From assembly GCA_018466975.1 (NCBI GenBank), contig CM031558.1:2294001-2358000 (forward strand): a stretch of 64,000 nucleotides of DNA, written 5' to 3'. Made by a program: the position numbers and the translations under genes. How positions within the stretch are numbered: the stretch's first letter is position 1; each line of letters begins with the position of its first letter. This stretch comes from Sparassis latifolia. Its lineage: Eukaryota; Basidiomycota; Agaricomycetes; Polyporales; Sparassidaceae. The notes below the pieces were generated by a model. That model was not told the origin of the DNA. It saw nothing but the letters and a program-made list of their open reading frames with translations, and did no database searches. Below, piece after piece: positions 15,300 through 27,908 of this stretch.

Positions 15300-16357
15300 T
15301 CAATCAGGTGTCCTTCGGATGGGATGCAGCCTGGCTGCCAGACCTTTCGACAGCTGGTATCTTGCAGACTCAGCCATGGAACAATCAGCCTGAACAGAGT
15401 TGGCAGTGTAGTTGACATTCTTCGCCACTTTGATCTTTTTGGATGATGGTGGGAACATCGGTGTGAATGGATGGATTTTGTACACACATTTGTTGCGAGG
15501 TGTCACATGTCCTGCAGGCTTGGGGGGAACGAGCACTCTGACGGAAAGGACGTCGGCAATGTACACATCCTTCGTGCCATTGTTGTCACTCGCACCGAGC
15601 CTGTTGTGTGCCGATATCAGGTAGTGCATGAGAGAGAATCGGACAATCACTGTGGCGCCACGTAGCATGCGTGTGTAGTGCGAGGGAGGGATTAGGACAC
15701 CATGCATGTCGAACGTGTCGAGATGGTGTGCGGAGTGTGTGTGCGCCATTTGTTTGATAGCCTCTTTTGTGGCGGGCGTACGCACCGGCCAACCGGCAAT
15801 GGTGTACTCCACCGGCAGCACCAGCTCGCTCGAAGGGGAAGGAGTCGGAGTGGCTGCTTCTGTAGTCATGACCGTTGGTATGCATGATAAATGTTGGTGC
15901 ACGGGAATCCTTACCTGTCATGTCCCCTTTATGAGGAAGGGCACCGTCATGCTGATTGTCGGTGTCGACTAATTCATCCAAATGCTGGAGGGTGCATTTG
16001 ATGAGGAGGGTTTCATAGGATGAAGTGCGTGCAATGTACCTGAAACACGGTGTGGCGGAAGCAAAGTTTCTGGTCATAAGCACACCTTGTTTTGGGGGAA
16101 TGCCCTTCGATTCGACTTGGCAGAAAAGCTTCTTCAAGTTGGAGCGAACGGTCCTGAAATCGCTCTCGAGGGAGAGATGGTCAGTGGGACAGGCCCTGGT
16201 AAATGTCAGTTTGAGGTCAGCAAGCTGCTTCATGAAGCTGTCATTCGGTCCCTTCCAGTTGCCATCTGGAGAAAGCCAACAGTCATCATCGGTGACGTGC
16301 ATGATGGCGGTCAGCGCGGGAAGGATGGGAGGTAAGGAGGCATCGTCAACATCCCCG
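15300..16357 (-). pseudogene. Uncharacterised gene, 3' part, split by an LTR element
   Basis: Two exons are readable: 15915-16357 and 15300-15859, joined by a 55-bp GT-AG intron (15860-15914) that keeps the phase (G + AA = Glu). The first exon enters directly from the retrotransposon boundary at 16357. Its 5' part lies 12.8 kb away at 29171-29341 in the same frame. The protein (about 390 aa in total) contains a stretch FDMHGVLIPPSHYTRMLRGA around 15650-15710, then an SLMHYLI-type segment, and a Lys/Pro-rich C terminus. I recall similar unnamed proteins from agaricomycetes but know no function. The insertion should inactivate it. It has no other visible lesion. Confidence 0.7.
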
Positions 16358-17623
16358 TGACACACACGATTTGTGTCTCACATAAAGATTCTACCCTACA
16401 CAGAAAGATCTCCATGCGCGACTTGCAAGAGCAGCGAATGGGAAAGGACAACGCCAACCTTTCCTCAAGATATATCGCACCTACATGCCAACTGCCCTCG
16501 AAGATGAGTACATCGCACGAGACACCGCGATCCCATCCATCGGCACATACATCGCCTTCGCCTCTCTTTACGGTCGCTCGACATAGGCAATCCTCTCGTT
16601 CGCAACAGTGTAAGATCCTGCTCGGTCCCCTTCCCTCTATTCCCAGAATTGTCGTTCATCCACCGAGCAGACGATCAATGGACTTTGCTTGTCGAGGAGT
16701 GGATTGCGGAGAAGAGGAATATGAGATGAAGACGCCGGATTTGATCGAAGCGTAGGAAATTGTGTTTGTATCCTTTCATTATTATTGCTGGTCATACTTT
16801 TAGTTACAAGTGCTCAGTACGCAGTTTGTTATGCTTTGTAACTTGTCGAAATGTTCCATTGATTCTATTTGTTATTTGCTGTATAAATAAGTACAACAAT
16901 AGCTTAGCTATTGTTTCCATTTATTTATTATCCTAAGACAATAGCCTACTATTCATAACACTAAGAACTATTGTTCCTATTGATTCAAGTGGCTATTATT
17001 CTTATTAATTTACTTAGCTATTGTTTATCTTTGCCATTGTTTCTATTGAACCTTCTGGCTATTAAACACCCTTTTTAGTGTATTTTATGAACAACCTATT
17101 GTTACATAGGCAATTGTTCATCCTTCTATTATTCTTTTCCATTGTTTCTGTCTATTATGCTTTGGACCTTATTGTCCTAATTTTCCCACAAGTTTTAGTA
17201 TATAAAGGCCCCTGCCTGAGACAGAAAAATCAATATACTGATATTCACATACAACTGCGTGCCAAGCAATCAAGTACTACTAAGTAAATTAGTAAGGTCT
17301 CTGTCTAAGTCACTAGTAGTTTATAAGTATATAATGTTGTACTTATTAGATTACAAAGTCTATTGCCCAAGTCTCTAAGTCCATAAAGTCTTAAGGTCTG
17401 ATATCGGAGTCCGTGTACTCATATCAGTCAACTTTACTGAAGTCAGTACTTTATCCCAGAAGGGTATTTACTACTTCATTATTATTCCTAACACCTAATT
17501 TACTTCAGTAACAACTGGGATATAATCTGACTTAAGACCAGTCCGATTATCTCAGGATTTGTGGAGATTTGAAGTCTCGCTTGACGCTAGACATTTTTAT
17601 TAAATCACCCAAGTTGTACATCA
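16358..17623 (+). repeat. 5' LTR of the second Ty3/gypsy element
   Basis: 1266 bp. The first about 400 bp are GC-balanced, the rest AT-rich with more than ten CTATTGTT/AACAATAG-type words between about 16890 and 17190. A TATATAAA box lies at 17199-17206. Differs from the 3' copy by a handful of substitutions and four 1-nt indels near 16700-16755. Confidence 0.92.
17199..17206 (+). promoter_or_regulatory. TATA box in the LTR
   Basis: TATATAAAGG about 425 bp before the LTR end, repeated in the 3' LTR at 28746-28753. Probably positions the element transcript start. Confidence 0.6.
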
Positions 17624-17626
17624 AAT

Positions 17627-17643
17627 TGGAGCCCACCGCGAGG
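17627..17643 (+). promoter_or_regulatory. Primer-binding site
   Basis: TGGAGCCCACCGCGAGG begins 3 nt after the 5' LTR. It starts with TGG, the complement of a tRNA CCA end. The cognate tRNA was not assigned. Confidence 0.6.
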
Positions 17644-17779
17644 GGTAGTAAATTAGGCTCGGTATCCTATTACTATCCTCCTATCATCATACCCCATCAG
17701 CCTTTACCTAATCAACTACCCCCTTCAAACTGGATAATTCCCACTCAGAATCATTCTCAATACCCACAGATTTATCCTC

Positions 17780-19802
17780 CCTCTCCAACACCTCCTCTTC
17801 CAGTCACTCGCCCAGCTCAAGTCCAGTATTACCTCACGTACCTTCCAGTGTACCTTCCATACCCACCAGTACACCAGTACTCATCACATCACAGTCACAG
17901 GTAACTAGTCAAATACTTCCACAGACTAGTCAAGCACCACCATCTACACGAACATCTTCACGATCACTTACTGTTGCACAACTTGCTAGAATTTTTAATA
18001 TGGCAAACCAACGCACAGTTCATGATATGCCTGTCCGGGGTGCACGGTCAGCACCAAGGACATTCAAGGGACAGTCATCTTATATTACAGATTTTTTGGA
18101 TGACTACAAAGGACTATGTGCCTATAATAATGTCACTCAGGCACCTGACAAGTGCAAGACATTAAGGCGGTACTGTAGTAGAAGGGTACGAGAAGTACTA
18201 GAGACACTTCCAGACTATATTGTACCTGATTGGGACAATCTTCGGAGAGTGCTTCTTAAGATCTACAATTCTGAGAAGAGTGATCTCAGATTCAAGAAGC
18301 GAGATCTGAAGGATTATTGCCGATTAGCTCGCACAGGTTCTATTCGCAACATGGCAGACATTAGAACATACCATTGTGGATTTCAGCAAATAGGTGGATG
18401 GCTGAAGAATAAGACAAAGATATCAGAAAAGTCTATGAATGAAGCATTCTGGAATGGCTTACCAAGAAGTCTGCGACCATGACTCGAAGCACATATATTG
18501 TGTTCTAACCCTAATCATGATTTGAAGAATCTCTTCAGTATTCAATCCATACTCCAAGCTTTGGAAGAGATATTCCAACGTGATCACTTTGATGCGGATG
18601 CATCTGATTCAGAATCAGAGAATGATCAAGATGATTCAGATTCCTCAGATTCAGACAATTCATCCTCAGACTCAGACAGCGAATCAGACGATGAAATTAG
18701 GGTCAAGAAATTTTCAAAGTCAACTAAGAAATCCTCTCACAAGAATCGCAAGGAAGAAAGGCATTCACGAAAGCGAAAGCTTGCTAAAAGAGGACTTACG
18801 GCAAGACAGTGTTTACAGGCATTAAGAGAAGAAGAAGAAGAAGATGAAGGGAAATCTACTGGAAATCAAGATGAAGTGGAAGCCCTTATCAAACACATGC
18901 AGAATATGTCAATTGATGATCCCAGCTATGCAGCATTATATTACAGGGCATTTAAGCTAGATAAAGACATATCTATGGTAGTCAAACGGCCGAATGCTTG
19001 GGATAATTCACCGCAGAATGCTCAGAGTTGGCCCAATAATATTCCACTAGGAGCCGGAGCACAGACCAGAGCCTCGGCATGCCCGGAATTGACCTGCTAT
19101 GGCTGCGGGGACAAAGGACATACAATGAACAATTGCTTGAAGGTCAATGAATTGATAAATAAGGGAATAATAAAGAGAGATAATAATGGAAAGCTAATAA
19201 TGGGTGACGGAACACTTATTATTGGCGCACGGAATGAGTCTATTGTTTCTGCAGTACAAAAACTCACTGTTGCTGCGAGGAAGCCCCAGTCTAATTACGT
19301 TGCATATTCCCTCAATATGAATTCCTACTTATCTGATTCTGATTCCGATGACGAAATTTTTGTCTTACCTGCCGAGCGAACTCCGAAAGTCAGTAAAGAT
19401 GCACGAAAGGCTCATTTCGAAGGAGTCTTTCCTCCACTGTTACCGGATTGGGCACGTAAGTCAAAAGACATACCTCGGAAGCCGACTCCGGTCTCACAGC
19501 CTTCCTGCGCACCAGTTCCTATTGAAGTGCACGCCCCGACCTTCGATCCAAACGACGATGACGCCATAATAGAAGATGTTGAGGCTGTGCCGAGACGTAA
19601 GCCCTCGAAGCCTCCGATAGAAAAATCTCACTTACCCACACCAGCCGCAGACAAGGCGAAGAAACCTACACCCCCGCAGTCCCAAATTTCGCAGCAAGTA
19701 AAGCCAGGAAATATACTTGACAAGATATTGAATACTACAGTTACACTTTCAGTGGGTAAAGTCATCGGATCATCTCGCGAAGTATCACAACACAACATCT
19801 AA
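17780..19802 (+). pseudogene. Gag of the second element, one nonsense codon
   Basis: The frame through ATG 18000 extends upstream into a Ser/Thr/Pro-rich leader (from about 17780). The conserved gag core lies at 18000-18480, then one in-frame TGA (18480-18482) interrupts Pro-(Arg)-Leu-Glu, consistent with CGA to TGA. After it come an acidic Asp/Ser repeat region (18590-18690), a basic Lys/Arg/Ser stretch, a zinc knuckle CYGCGDKGHTMNNC (about 19099-19140, C-X2-C-X4-H-X4-C intact), and a long Pro/Lys-rich tail. Protease follows in another frame, so a further indel lies near 19795. Confidence 0.8.
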
Positions 19803-20190
19803 ACAATGTTATTAAATTCAAGCGCACTCACCCTGGACCCGAGAACGTTGTCGCAGCCATGGTCGTCATGCGAAATCGATGCCCGCTCATTCGGCTTACC
19901 TTATCATGCGACGGCAACTCTATCAATGCTATTATCGACACCGGGTCTATGCTAAACATTGTCCGACACGATGTTTGGAAGAATACTATTCAGAGACCGT
20001 TAGCAAAGGGTTCGGGTATCATGATGACGGATGCAAACGAAGGGAACGGACAGCTTGACGGACTCGTACAGAACGTGTCGTTGATGTGTGGCGGTGCGAT
20101 GACCTGGGCCAATATGTACGTCGCCGACCAAGTCCCCTTCCAGTTGCTGCTAGGCCGGCCCTGGCAGCGCGACAACATATCTCCATCGAT
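19803..20190 (+). pseudogene. Retropepsin domain
   Basis: Aspartic protease of the element. It has AIIDTGSMLNIV with the Asp-Thr-Gly catalytic triplet (about 19938-19946) and the second hallmark QLLLGRPW (about 20142-20165). The reading before Met 19859 (KFKRTHPGPENVVAA) belongs to the same domain. The frame then breaks near 20170 and continues one frame over as ISIDEQEDSIYLIF, showing a 1-nt indel. Confidence 0.8.
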
Positions 20191-23100
20191 GAACAAGAAG
20201 ACAGCATATACCTAATCTTCAAGAATCCCTTCACGCGTGACCCAGAGCAAGAACTGCTCGTCATCCCGGATGGCTCAGCAGACTGGACCTTCGATCCAGC
20301 ACACTTTGCACAGGCCAATAACATCGAAGTATTCTATCTTGACGTGGAACACCCTCAACCTGTCCGATCATCCCAGTTTGAAGAACATTACTTCGGAGGA
20401 CTCTCCCAGACTCAAATGTACCCCAGCAATTTTGGGTTTTTCGCCAGTCTTCAGAGTTTTTTCCATATACTTACTGACCCAAATGGGGTTGAGGTCCAAG
20501 GATTGCTCTGTCGCGAGAATAGAAATGTGAGATCGCTGTCGTACTGGGAAGGCAACCGTTTCGAAGACTGGTACATCCCGCTCGCGTCCCTCATCGGTCA
20601 AGCTCGAAACCTTCCCCCCATTCCCGGTAATCGCGTTCATCCGTTTTGTCGACAGGGCTATGCCTACGTACGATTCTTTCCTATCGACTCACAGTTGGCC
20701 GGGCTGATGTCTCCTCCCCCTTCCTATTTCGAACAACCACAAATCCCTTCTCGTGCATATCCTTCTCCAGAACCTTCAGAATCACCCGGAAATTCTCTCA
20801 CGCTATATACCGAAGAAGGACCGGCACCCTTGCCTGCTCAGAATTATACCTTACCACCTGCTGAAGAACTCAAGTGGAGGATTTTTGAAATTCTCGTGTG
20901 CCCCAGCCTGGTCTCAGTCACAACGTACTCAGATGACGACGATCAAATGAGTGAGGATGACGACGACGAGAACATGGAGACCGCCGATGAGTTAGTAATC
21001 ACAAACGAAATCACTATTGACGACAGCTCAGAGCACAACGTACGCAATGGCTTCGACGACATCGCCCGCAATCAATTCCTCCGAACGACAGGCAACAGTG
21101 TGGGAATGCCATCGAGCATGACGCACAGCTATCTGGACGCACCAGCTGATCCTATTCACATATCGAGTACAGCACCAAACTCTCCTCACACGGACGACTT
21201 CGAACAAGGGACCAGATTCTCAGAAAACAGGACCTGTGAAGAGGAGCATGACAGAGGAAGACACGAAGTAGAGACGAGATTCGCGCTTGAAGGAAATGCG
21301 CTGACCGAGCACGACTTTCAGGTGCTCGCGAGGTGCGTCCCATTATCTGCTTCCTACGATTACCCCAAGATAGTAACGATTTCTGACGATAGTATATTGA
21401 AACATGTACTAGATGGGCCGGAGTCGCACGAAGTCATCGCCATGCAGTCCCATGATGAGTATGACCCCACCCGAATGAACGCGCTATCCGAAATCCTCCC
21501 CGTTCCTGTACCAACATCTTCAGCATCGAGCAACACTACTGGAACTCGAACGCGGGACATGCAGTACACGCTCAACATCGAACGTCACGCGCAGGCACGT
21601 GATGAGGACAATCCTGGAGTAACGGGTGTGTCACTCGAATCTTCGCCCACGAACTTTTTCACGCCCCTGACCATGCCACCAGGCGATGCAAATGGAATTT
21701 TCTCACGAACCACGCAAGACGTGCTAACGTCAAACACGCCCCTGTTCGTGTCTCCCCGCATCATCAGCTCTTCGCCCCCCGATATCCACAACACGAGGAG
21801 AGGCGGCCGATCTGCTGCAGGCCATGCAAGATGCGAACAGCACGCAATTGTGCGCTGTCAGAATTCAAGATTCTTTCTTACTTGACTTATCCCCCACTCT
21901 CACGCGTGCAACGAACAATGCTTCTCTCGATACACACAACGGATCACAGGTACACAGTAAGCACGACCTCAGAGCGACGACACTTAACTCTTTACCCGTG
22001 AACATTTCGACACTCGTAGCCACGTCATCAAGCAACACGATCGGAATTCCAACACAAAACACGCGAGATGCGGCACCGTCGAACAAGTTCCCTTCCGCAT
22101 CACTCCTTTTCCTTCCATTGACACCTCCAGCAGTCGAATCTATACTACAGAATGACATTGACATAGTCCGAGGCATGCAAGCCATGCAAGACATGCAAGA
22201 TGTGATCCCCCTTCCTTTAGATTCTCAACAGGTCTCTACAATGGTACGAGCCACGCAGGACATGCTAATGATGAATGCATCATTATTGCCCGCACTCTCA
22301 TGCATGCCGTTTCCTCCCATTCCTGCTCCCACTCTCTACAGCAATGAGCGTGGATCTCTGTCCAGACCGGCTACACATTTGAATAATGCACAGGCATGGA
22401 ATGTTGAATGAGACGCGCCAGATCCAATTCTCGATAACACTCAGGATGCGCATTCGTCCTGCTTCGAACCCCAGGTTCTCTTTCCTCCGATACCACTCTC
22501 TCCCCTTTCCGTAGTGAAGCCTCTCACGAATGCCTACAATGTGCAGGAACACGGCGCAGAACAAGACATGCCGGGGTTTGTTGACGAAAGCCCGGAACAA
22601 GACATTGCATCTATGCAAGTCGACGACGCTGTTATCAATCAAATGCGTAACTCCATACCACAGGCCTGTCTCCCCACATCAATCTCACATCTTACGACAT
22701 CAGGATTCATGCATGAACAAACACGTGATCCCCGTGTTCGACCATACGATACAAATTCACAAAGTACGGTGTCGACTGAAAGCATCATACTGCCGCTCAG
22801 TGCACCACACACTATCACTCACAATCCCCTGTACACGGCCGCATGGAACACGGCGACGCACGTACCTCTCTCGATGCGCACAGGATCAGCGAGTCCTCAT
22901 CTCGCTGCGTATCACAGCATGGAGGAATATTTAGCGGTAAGCAGAGATCTTCAGGCACGAACGCACAACGGTAAAGGTGTGCCTCGAGTTTTTTATATTA
23001 ATACCTACACTACAACGAATGAAGACACTGATGCGACGCTGCCTGATCCAGGTGTCAATGTCACCAATGATCCTACGCCGCCACGCCTCCTAACACGCCC

Positions 23101-23854
23101 GAGTATGACACTGATCGATCGCCACGACACCATGCCTATCCCATATACTTACTCGATGTTCCTACTCCACCTATCATTTTTGCAAGCTCTATGATGCCGC
23201 CTTCTCATGATCAACACGAGCTTCACCCACGTCATATGACATTGACTCTGCCGTGCGTGTCAAGCCCGGACATGACTCCTGTAATCTCGCTGAACTTCTC
23301 TCCCTCTTCCGTGAGCAACGACGACTTATACGGTCCTTCGAATTCTTTCCCTTCGACACACATTTCAGCTCGACGGCGCTCGATATTGGATCTCCCAAGG
23401 CACCTGACACGGCATCGCACTGCAGTCCTCACTACTCGATCCCACTCAGTCCCCTTCGGTTTACTTCCTCGACACCATTGATATTGCTTCCGCTCCAGTC
23501 TCACCATCTTCACATGAGCTATCTGAATGCCTGCCTATTGTAGCCCTGACTCCATGCCACCTCGTCGATCGTGCATGGCTCGATACAGACACGCATCTCA
23601 TCATGCTGACGCACCCTTCTGAAACTAACATCGAAGATGCCGACACTGATGGAAGCAACGATCCGGGCAGCAGTAACGATGAATGGGATAGCTCAGGCAC
23701 GAGCGACGCTGATGACGAAGATGATCCAATGAGCAAGGATGAGGTGCTTCAGCACGTGCAAGATATGCTACTCGACGCGATGACCGACACCACTGACGAA
23801 CTGATCAACTTCTTTCGCGATGAGCACGTCGCGCCGGCCCTCTTTTGCTCATGA
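20170..23854 (+). pseudogene. Long low-complexity region between protease and RT
   Basis: About 3.6 kb with open frames 20170-21885, 21824-22411, 22514-23194, 23253-23543 and 23603-23854, moving between frames, so probably one ancient ORF with several indels. The first 600 nt look globular (continuing the protease fold, then RFFPIDSQLAGL). The rest is rich in Ser, Thr, Pro, Asp and His with acidic runs (DDDDQMSEDDDDEN) and repeated MQDMQD-like words. I recognise no domain. Such a spacer between PR and RT is much longer than in standard Ty3/gypsy elements. Confidence 0.6.
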
Positions 23855-23869
23855 AGACCCTCTCGGTTT

Positions 23870-26003
23870 CGGTACTAAATTGTTCTCTGATCACTATGAT
23901 ATGACCTATATACCCAATACCCCTTCCCTTTATTTTTCTGAAAGTGCTAGTATATCCTCTGATAGGATACCTAGATATGAATTATGTAATCATGTATTTA
24001 TGCTCGGATGCAATGATAACGTGGATCGTTTATCATATGTTTTTGAGCGTGACTCAGAAGACCTATACAAGACACTAGGAGCCTATAAGAAGGTAGATAA
24101 GAAAGTAAAGCCAGTACAAGGTGTATTTCCTGAGGACGCAAGAGTTATTAGACGATTTCTGGAAGACCCATTGAAGAGTCTCGTCCCTCTAACTAAATGT
24201 CCACCCGATTTTACACCAACGACCAAGTTAACACCAGAACGACTTGCCAATATAGATATTAAGAATGATGGACGCCTTTGGCCGAGGAAGAGAAACTCTT
24301 TCTAGAAATTTTGAAAGCCAACGAAAGATGTTTGGCCTTCGGAGAAGAAGACCGAGGTATGTTTCGCGAAGATTACTTCACACTGTATATTATGCCAGTA
24401 GAACCACATGTTCCTTGGGCCTATCCAAATATTCCTATTCCCCCAGGAATCAAGGAACGTGTAATTCAGTTGCTTCGTGAAAAGATCACAGCAGGTGTAT
24501 ACAAACCTAGCCAATCATCGTACCGCTCTCGCTGGTTTTGCGTACTAAAGAAAAGTGAAGCATTGCGAATCGTTCATAACCTTCAACCCTTAAATTGGGT
24601 AACTATAAGAGATGCAGGGGTTCCACCAATACTTGATGACTTTGTAGAACCCTTTGCCGGATGTCAATGCTACACGGTATTTGATTTATATTCCGGTTTC
24701 GACGCAAGAAAGGTCCATACGAGCAGTCGAGACCTTACATCATTTTTCACTCCGCTTGGCCTACTACGACTTACGTGTATGCCTCAAGGATTTACAAATT
24801 CCCAACAGAATTTCAGAACTGTATGGCATTTGTTCTTCAAGATGAAATTCCCCACGTAGCCAATGTATTCATCGACGATCTTCCAGTTAAAGGTCCTACA
24901 TCACAGTATCTGGATAAATATGGTAACTCAGAAACTTTGAAAGAAAATCCAGGCATTCGTCAGTTCATTTGGGAACACGCAGTAGACATTGACCGAATTA
25001 TGCATAGAATTATTCATGTTGGAGCTACTTTCTCTACCAAGAAAATTCAGCTTTGTATGCCGGAAGTTCTTATTGTAGGACAGAAGTGCACACCAGAAGG
25101 ACGACTTCCAGATGATGGAAAAGTTAGCAAGATTTTTAAATGGCCAGAACTAAAAACCGTGAAAGATGTGAGAGGATTTATGGGATTATGTGACACTGTT
25201 CAGATTTGGATCAAAGATTATTCTGCGATTGCACGACCCTTAGTTGAGCTTACTAGAAAGGATGCCAAATTTATTTGGGGAGAACGACAGCAGATAGCAT
25301 TTGACCATTTAAAGCAACTAGTCTCGTCCGCTCCAGCCCTAAGACCAATTGACTATGCATCAGATCATCCTGTATATCTCTCCATCGACTCTAGTCTCAT
25401 TGCAGTAGGATTTATACCCTCACAAGAAGACGAGAATGGAAAGTGTAGACCTGCAAGATACGGTTCTCTTCCATTTAATGAACGTGAATCCCAGTACAGT
25501 CAGCCTAAGTTGGAATTATTTGGATGTTACAGAGCACTACGGCACTGGAGATTATACCTTATAGGGTAAAGAAGCTAATCCTCGAAGTTGATGCCAAGTA
25601 CATTAAGGATATGCTGAATAATCCTGACCTACAACCAAATGCTACAATCAATCGATGGATTCAAGGGATCCTTCTATTTACATTTAAATTACGACATGTG
25701 CCTGCAGATAAGCACAAAGGCCCAGACACTTTATCATGCCGCAAACCCACATCTGAAGATCGGTTAGAAGTAGAAGAGTCTGATGATTGGCTTGACGATA
25801 TCGCCTTGCTTAGTACCTACATTAGGACTACGCCACAAGATCTAGACTCTGCTTCTCGACTTTCATCATTCATTGCCACCAACAGTTCACAGGATCAGAC
25901 TCTGTGTAATATACGTCATTTCCTTCGCACTCTCAAAACACCATCCTTCACTTCCATTCAAGCAAAGCATAGATTCCTTCAAAAGCATCTCAATTCTTCC
26001 TAA
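23870..26003 (+). pseudogene. RT and RNase H of the second element, frameshifted
   Basis: Frames 23870-24305, 24278-24859, 24830-25569 and 25560-26003 together form RT plus RNase H. Landmarks: PPGIKERVIQLLREKITAGV and SRWFCVLKK (palm), MPQGFTNS, the active site NVFIDDLPVKG (FIDD, usual for this family, not a defect), GFMGLCDTV, then RNase H with YLSIDSS and EVDAKYIKDML. Breaks are 1-nt shifts near 24295, 24840 and 25566. Not expressible as one protein. Confidence 0.85.
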
Positions 26004-26029
26004 AGGGTCCCTCTATGTTTAAGCGTAAC

Positions 26030-27196
26030 AAAGGTAAGACACCTCTGTTAGTAGTACTGGAGGCAGATAAATGCCTCTCTATTCTCACTCATGCACATGA
26101 AAAGTTAGGGACAGATTTTTCTGGCCCCATATGTTCCAGGATGTAAAGCATCATGTAGGAAGTTGTCACCAGTGTCAAATATGGAGTACGCAGAGAGTAG
26201 AAGTGTCACCTACTATTCGCACACCTGTAACCATCTTCTCCCAAATCTATGTTGATGTTATGTTTATGCCAGTTGCACATGGATACAAATATATTGTTGC
26301 AGCTAGAGATGACCTGACACATGCAGCAGAAGGAAGGGCACTGAAGAAAGCAAATTTTAAGGAACTTTCTCGATTTTTCTGGGAAGAAATTATTTGCCGA
26401 TATGATCATATTAGAGGAGTTATTACAGATAATGGCCCTGAAGTTACTGGTGCATTCAAGAAGCTTATGAAGAAATATGATATCCTCCAGATAAAGATCT
26501 CACCTTATAACAAACATACCAATGGTCTTGTAGAACAAGGACATTTTACTATTCGGGAAGGAATTTTAAAAGACTGTGGAAATAATATTAAAAACTGGCC
26601 TTCTAAAGTTCTGCATGCCTTTTTCGCAGATAAGGTTACCACTCGACAATCAACTGGCTTTAGTCCATACTTCCTATTGTACGGAGTAGACCCCGTGCTA
26701 CCATTTGATTTGACAGAAGCCACATTTATGATTAGTGGATTCAAGAAGGGTTTATCCACGGCCGAACTCCTTGCACTAAGGATTCGCCAACTGGAAAAGT
26801 GTCCAGAGGACATACAAAGAGCATCAGCAGCCATCAAGAAGGCTCAACTACAATCAAAGGCCCAGTTCGAGCAACGATTCTCACATCAGCTTCGTACATG
26901 AAAGCTACAACCAGGGAATTTAGTGTTAGTACGAAATTCACGGCGAGATATGGAACTTACCGATAAATACCGCCCTCGATATCTTGGCCCCTATGAATAT
27001 GTATGACGCAAGCAAAGTGGTGCTTACATTGTAAAAGAACTCGATGATACGCCTATTCGAGAGCATATGCTGCATTTAGAATTTTGCCATACAATCCACG
27101 CTGCAATTAATTTAGATCAAATCGAGATTGACAATCCTGAATCTGATCAAGATTCAAATGTGACATCAGAATCTTCCGATGATTGGCTATCTGATT
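26030..27196 (+). pseudogene. Integrase of the second element, two TGA stops
   Basis: Zinc region H-X3-H...C-X2-C (VGSCHQCQIW) and catalytic core with D (YVDVMFMP), D (ITDNGPEV) and E (GLVEQGH). Two in-frame TGA codons at about 26899-26901 and 27004-27006 interrupt the C-terminal part (LQPGNLVLVRNSRRDM; RPRYLGPYEYV). Each fits CGA to TGA. The final tail is acidic and Ser-rich, ending at TAG 27196-27198. Confidence 0.85.
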
Positions 27197-27239
27197 AGAC
27201 AATATCACGTGTCCCACTCCTTCTCCATTAGGAAACTTC

Positions 27240-27902
27240 ATGCAACCTCAGCGCTTTTTCAAGCGATCAATTTTCAGCTCACGCACACCCGCTACTTGCT
27301 CATTTTCTTACACTACACTAAGTTGCTCTCCTTTCCATTCGATCTTTCTCCTCATTATGATGACCGATTTCGACTCCGAACGTGCTATACTTGGTATTGT
27401 CATCCTTCCAGCCACACTGCGCAGATTCACTACCACTGAAGTTTGCCAATTCCCATTTGATCGACGCTCGCTCACAGACAATCAACTTCTTTCCTCGTAT
27501 CTTAACCCGCCGCATGTCACCTACGACTTTGATGCTGAAGTACAAGGCTTTCATCTTTACCCTTGTCCTACTCCGACATCAGCAGTTCAGTATCCACTTG
27601 GCGCAATGTGCGCCGATGCTGTCACATCACGCGCGATGTTTTTCACCAATATTCTGCAAACGACTCGTGACAGTCGTCTTCTCATCTCTGGATGGATTAC
27701 AGAGAACTTGCCTGCTAAGAACGGTGGATTGCATACAAAACTTTCACCGCTCATCATCTCTATGGCACCGGAGTACCTCGAGCTTCCACCGCTTGTCAAA
27801 TGGGTTTTACGACTACCTGTTTCCCTTGCAAACCTTGTTCTACCTTGGACACAAAAGTACGTGTCTTTTCTCCACAACGGGAACATTGTATTTCAAATGT
27901 GA
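27240..27902 (+). CDS. Extra intact ORF before the 3' LTR
   Basis: Open for 220 codons from 27240. The likely start is ATG 27357 or 27360 (MTDFDSERAILGIVI), giving about 180 aa. It ends 6 nt before the 3' LTR. It carries no stop or frameshift although pol upstream is broken. The sequence has hydrophobic segments but no clear membrane span and no motif I know. Retroelements of this layout normally end with integrase, so this is either an accessory gene or a captured fragment. Confidence 0.5.
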   Translation: MQPQRFFKRSIFSSRTPATCSFSYTTLSCSPFHSIFLLIMMTDFDSERAILGIVILPATLRRFTTTEVCQFPFDRRSLTDNQLLSSYLNPPHVTYDFDAEVQGFHLYPCPTPTSAVQYPLGAMCADAVTSRAMFFTNILQTTRDSRLLISGWITENLPAKNGGLHTKLSPLIISMAPEYLELPPLVKWVLRLPVSLANLVLPWTQKYVSFLHNGNIVFQM

Positions 27903-27908
27903 GGTGGT

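Noticed and set aside
24880..24900. FIDD in place of YMDD in element 2 RT as a disabling mutation
   Set aside because: As far as I recall, FIDD is normal for this agaricomycete family; the element is disabled by stops and frameshifts instead.
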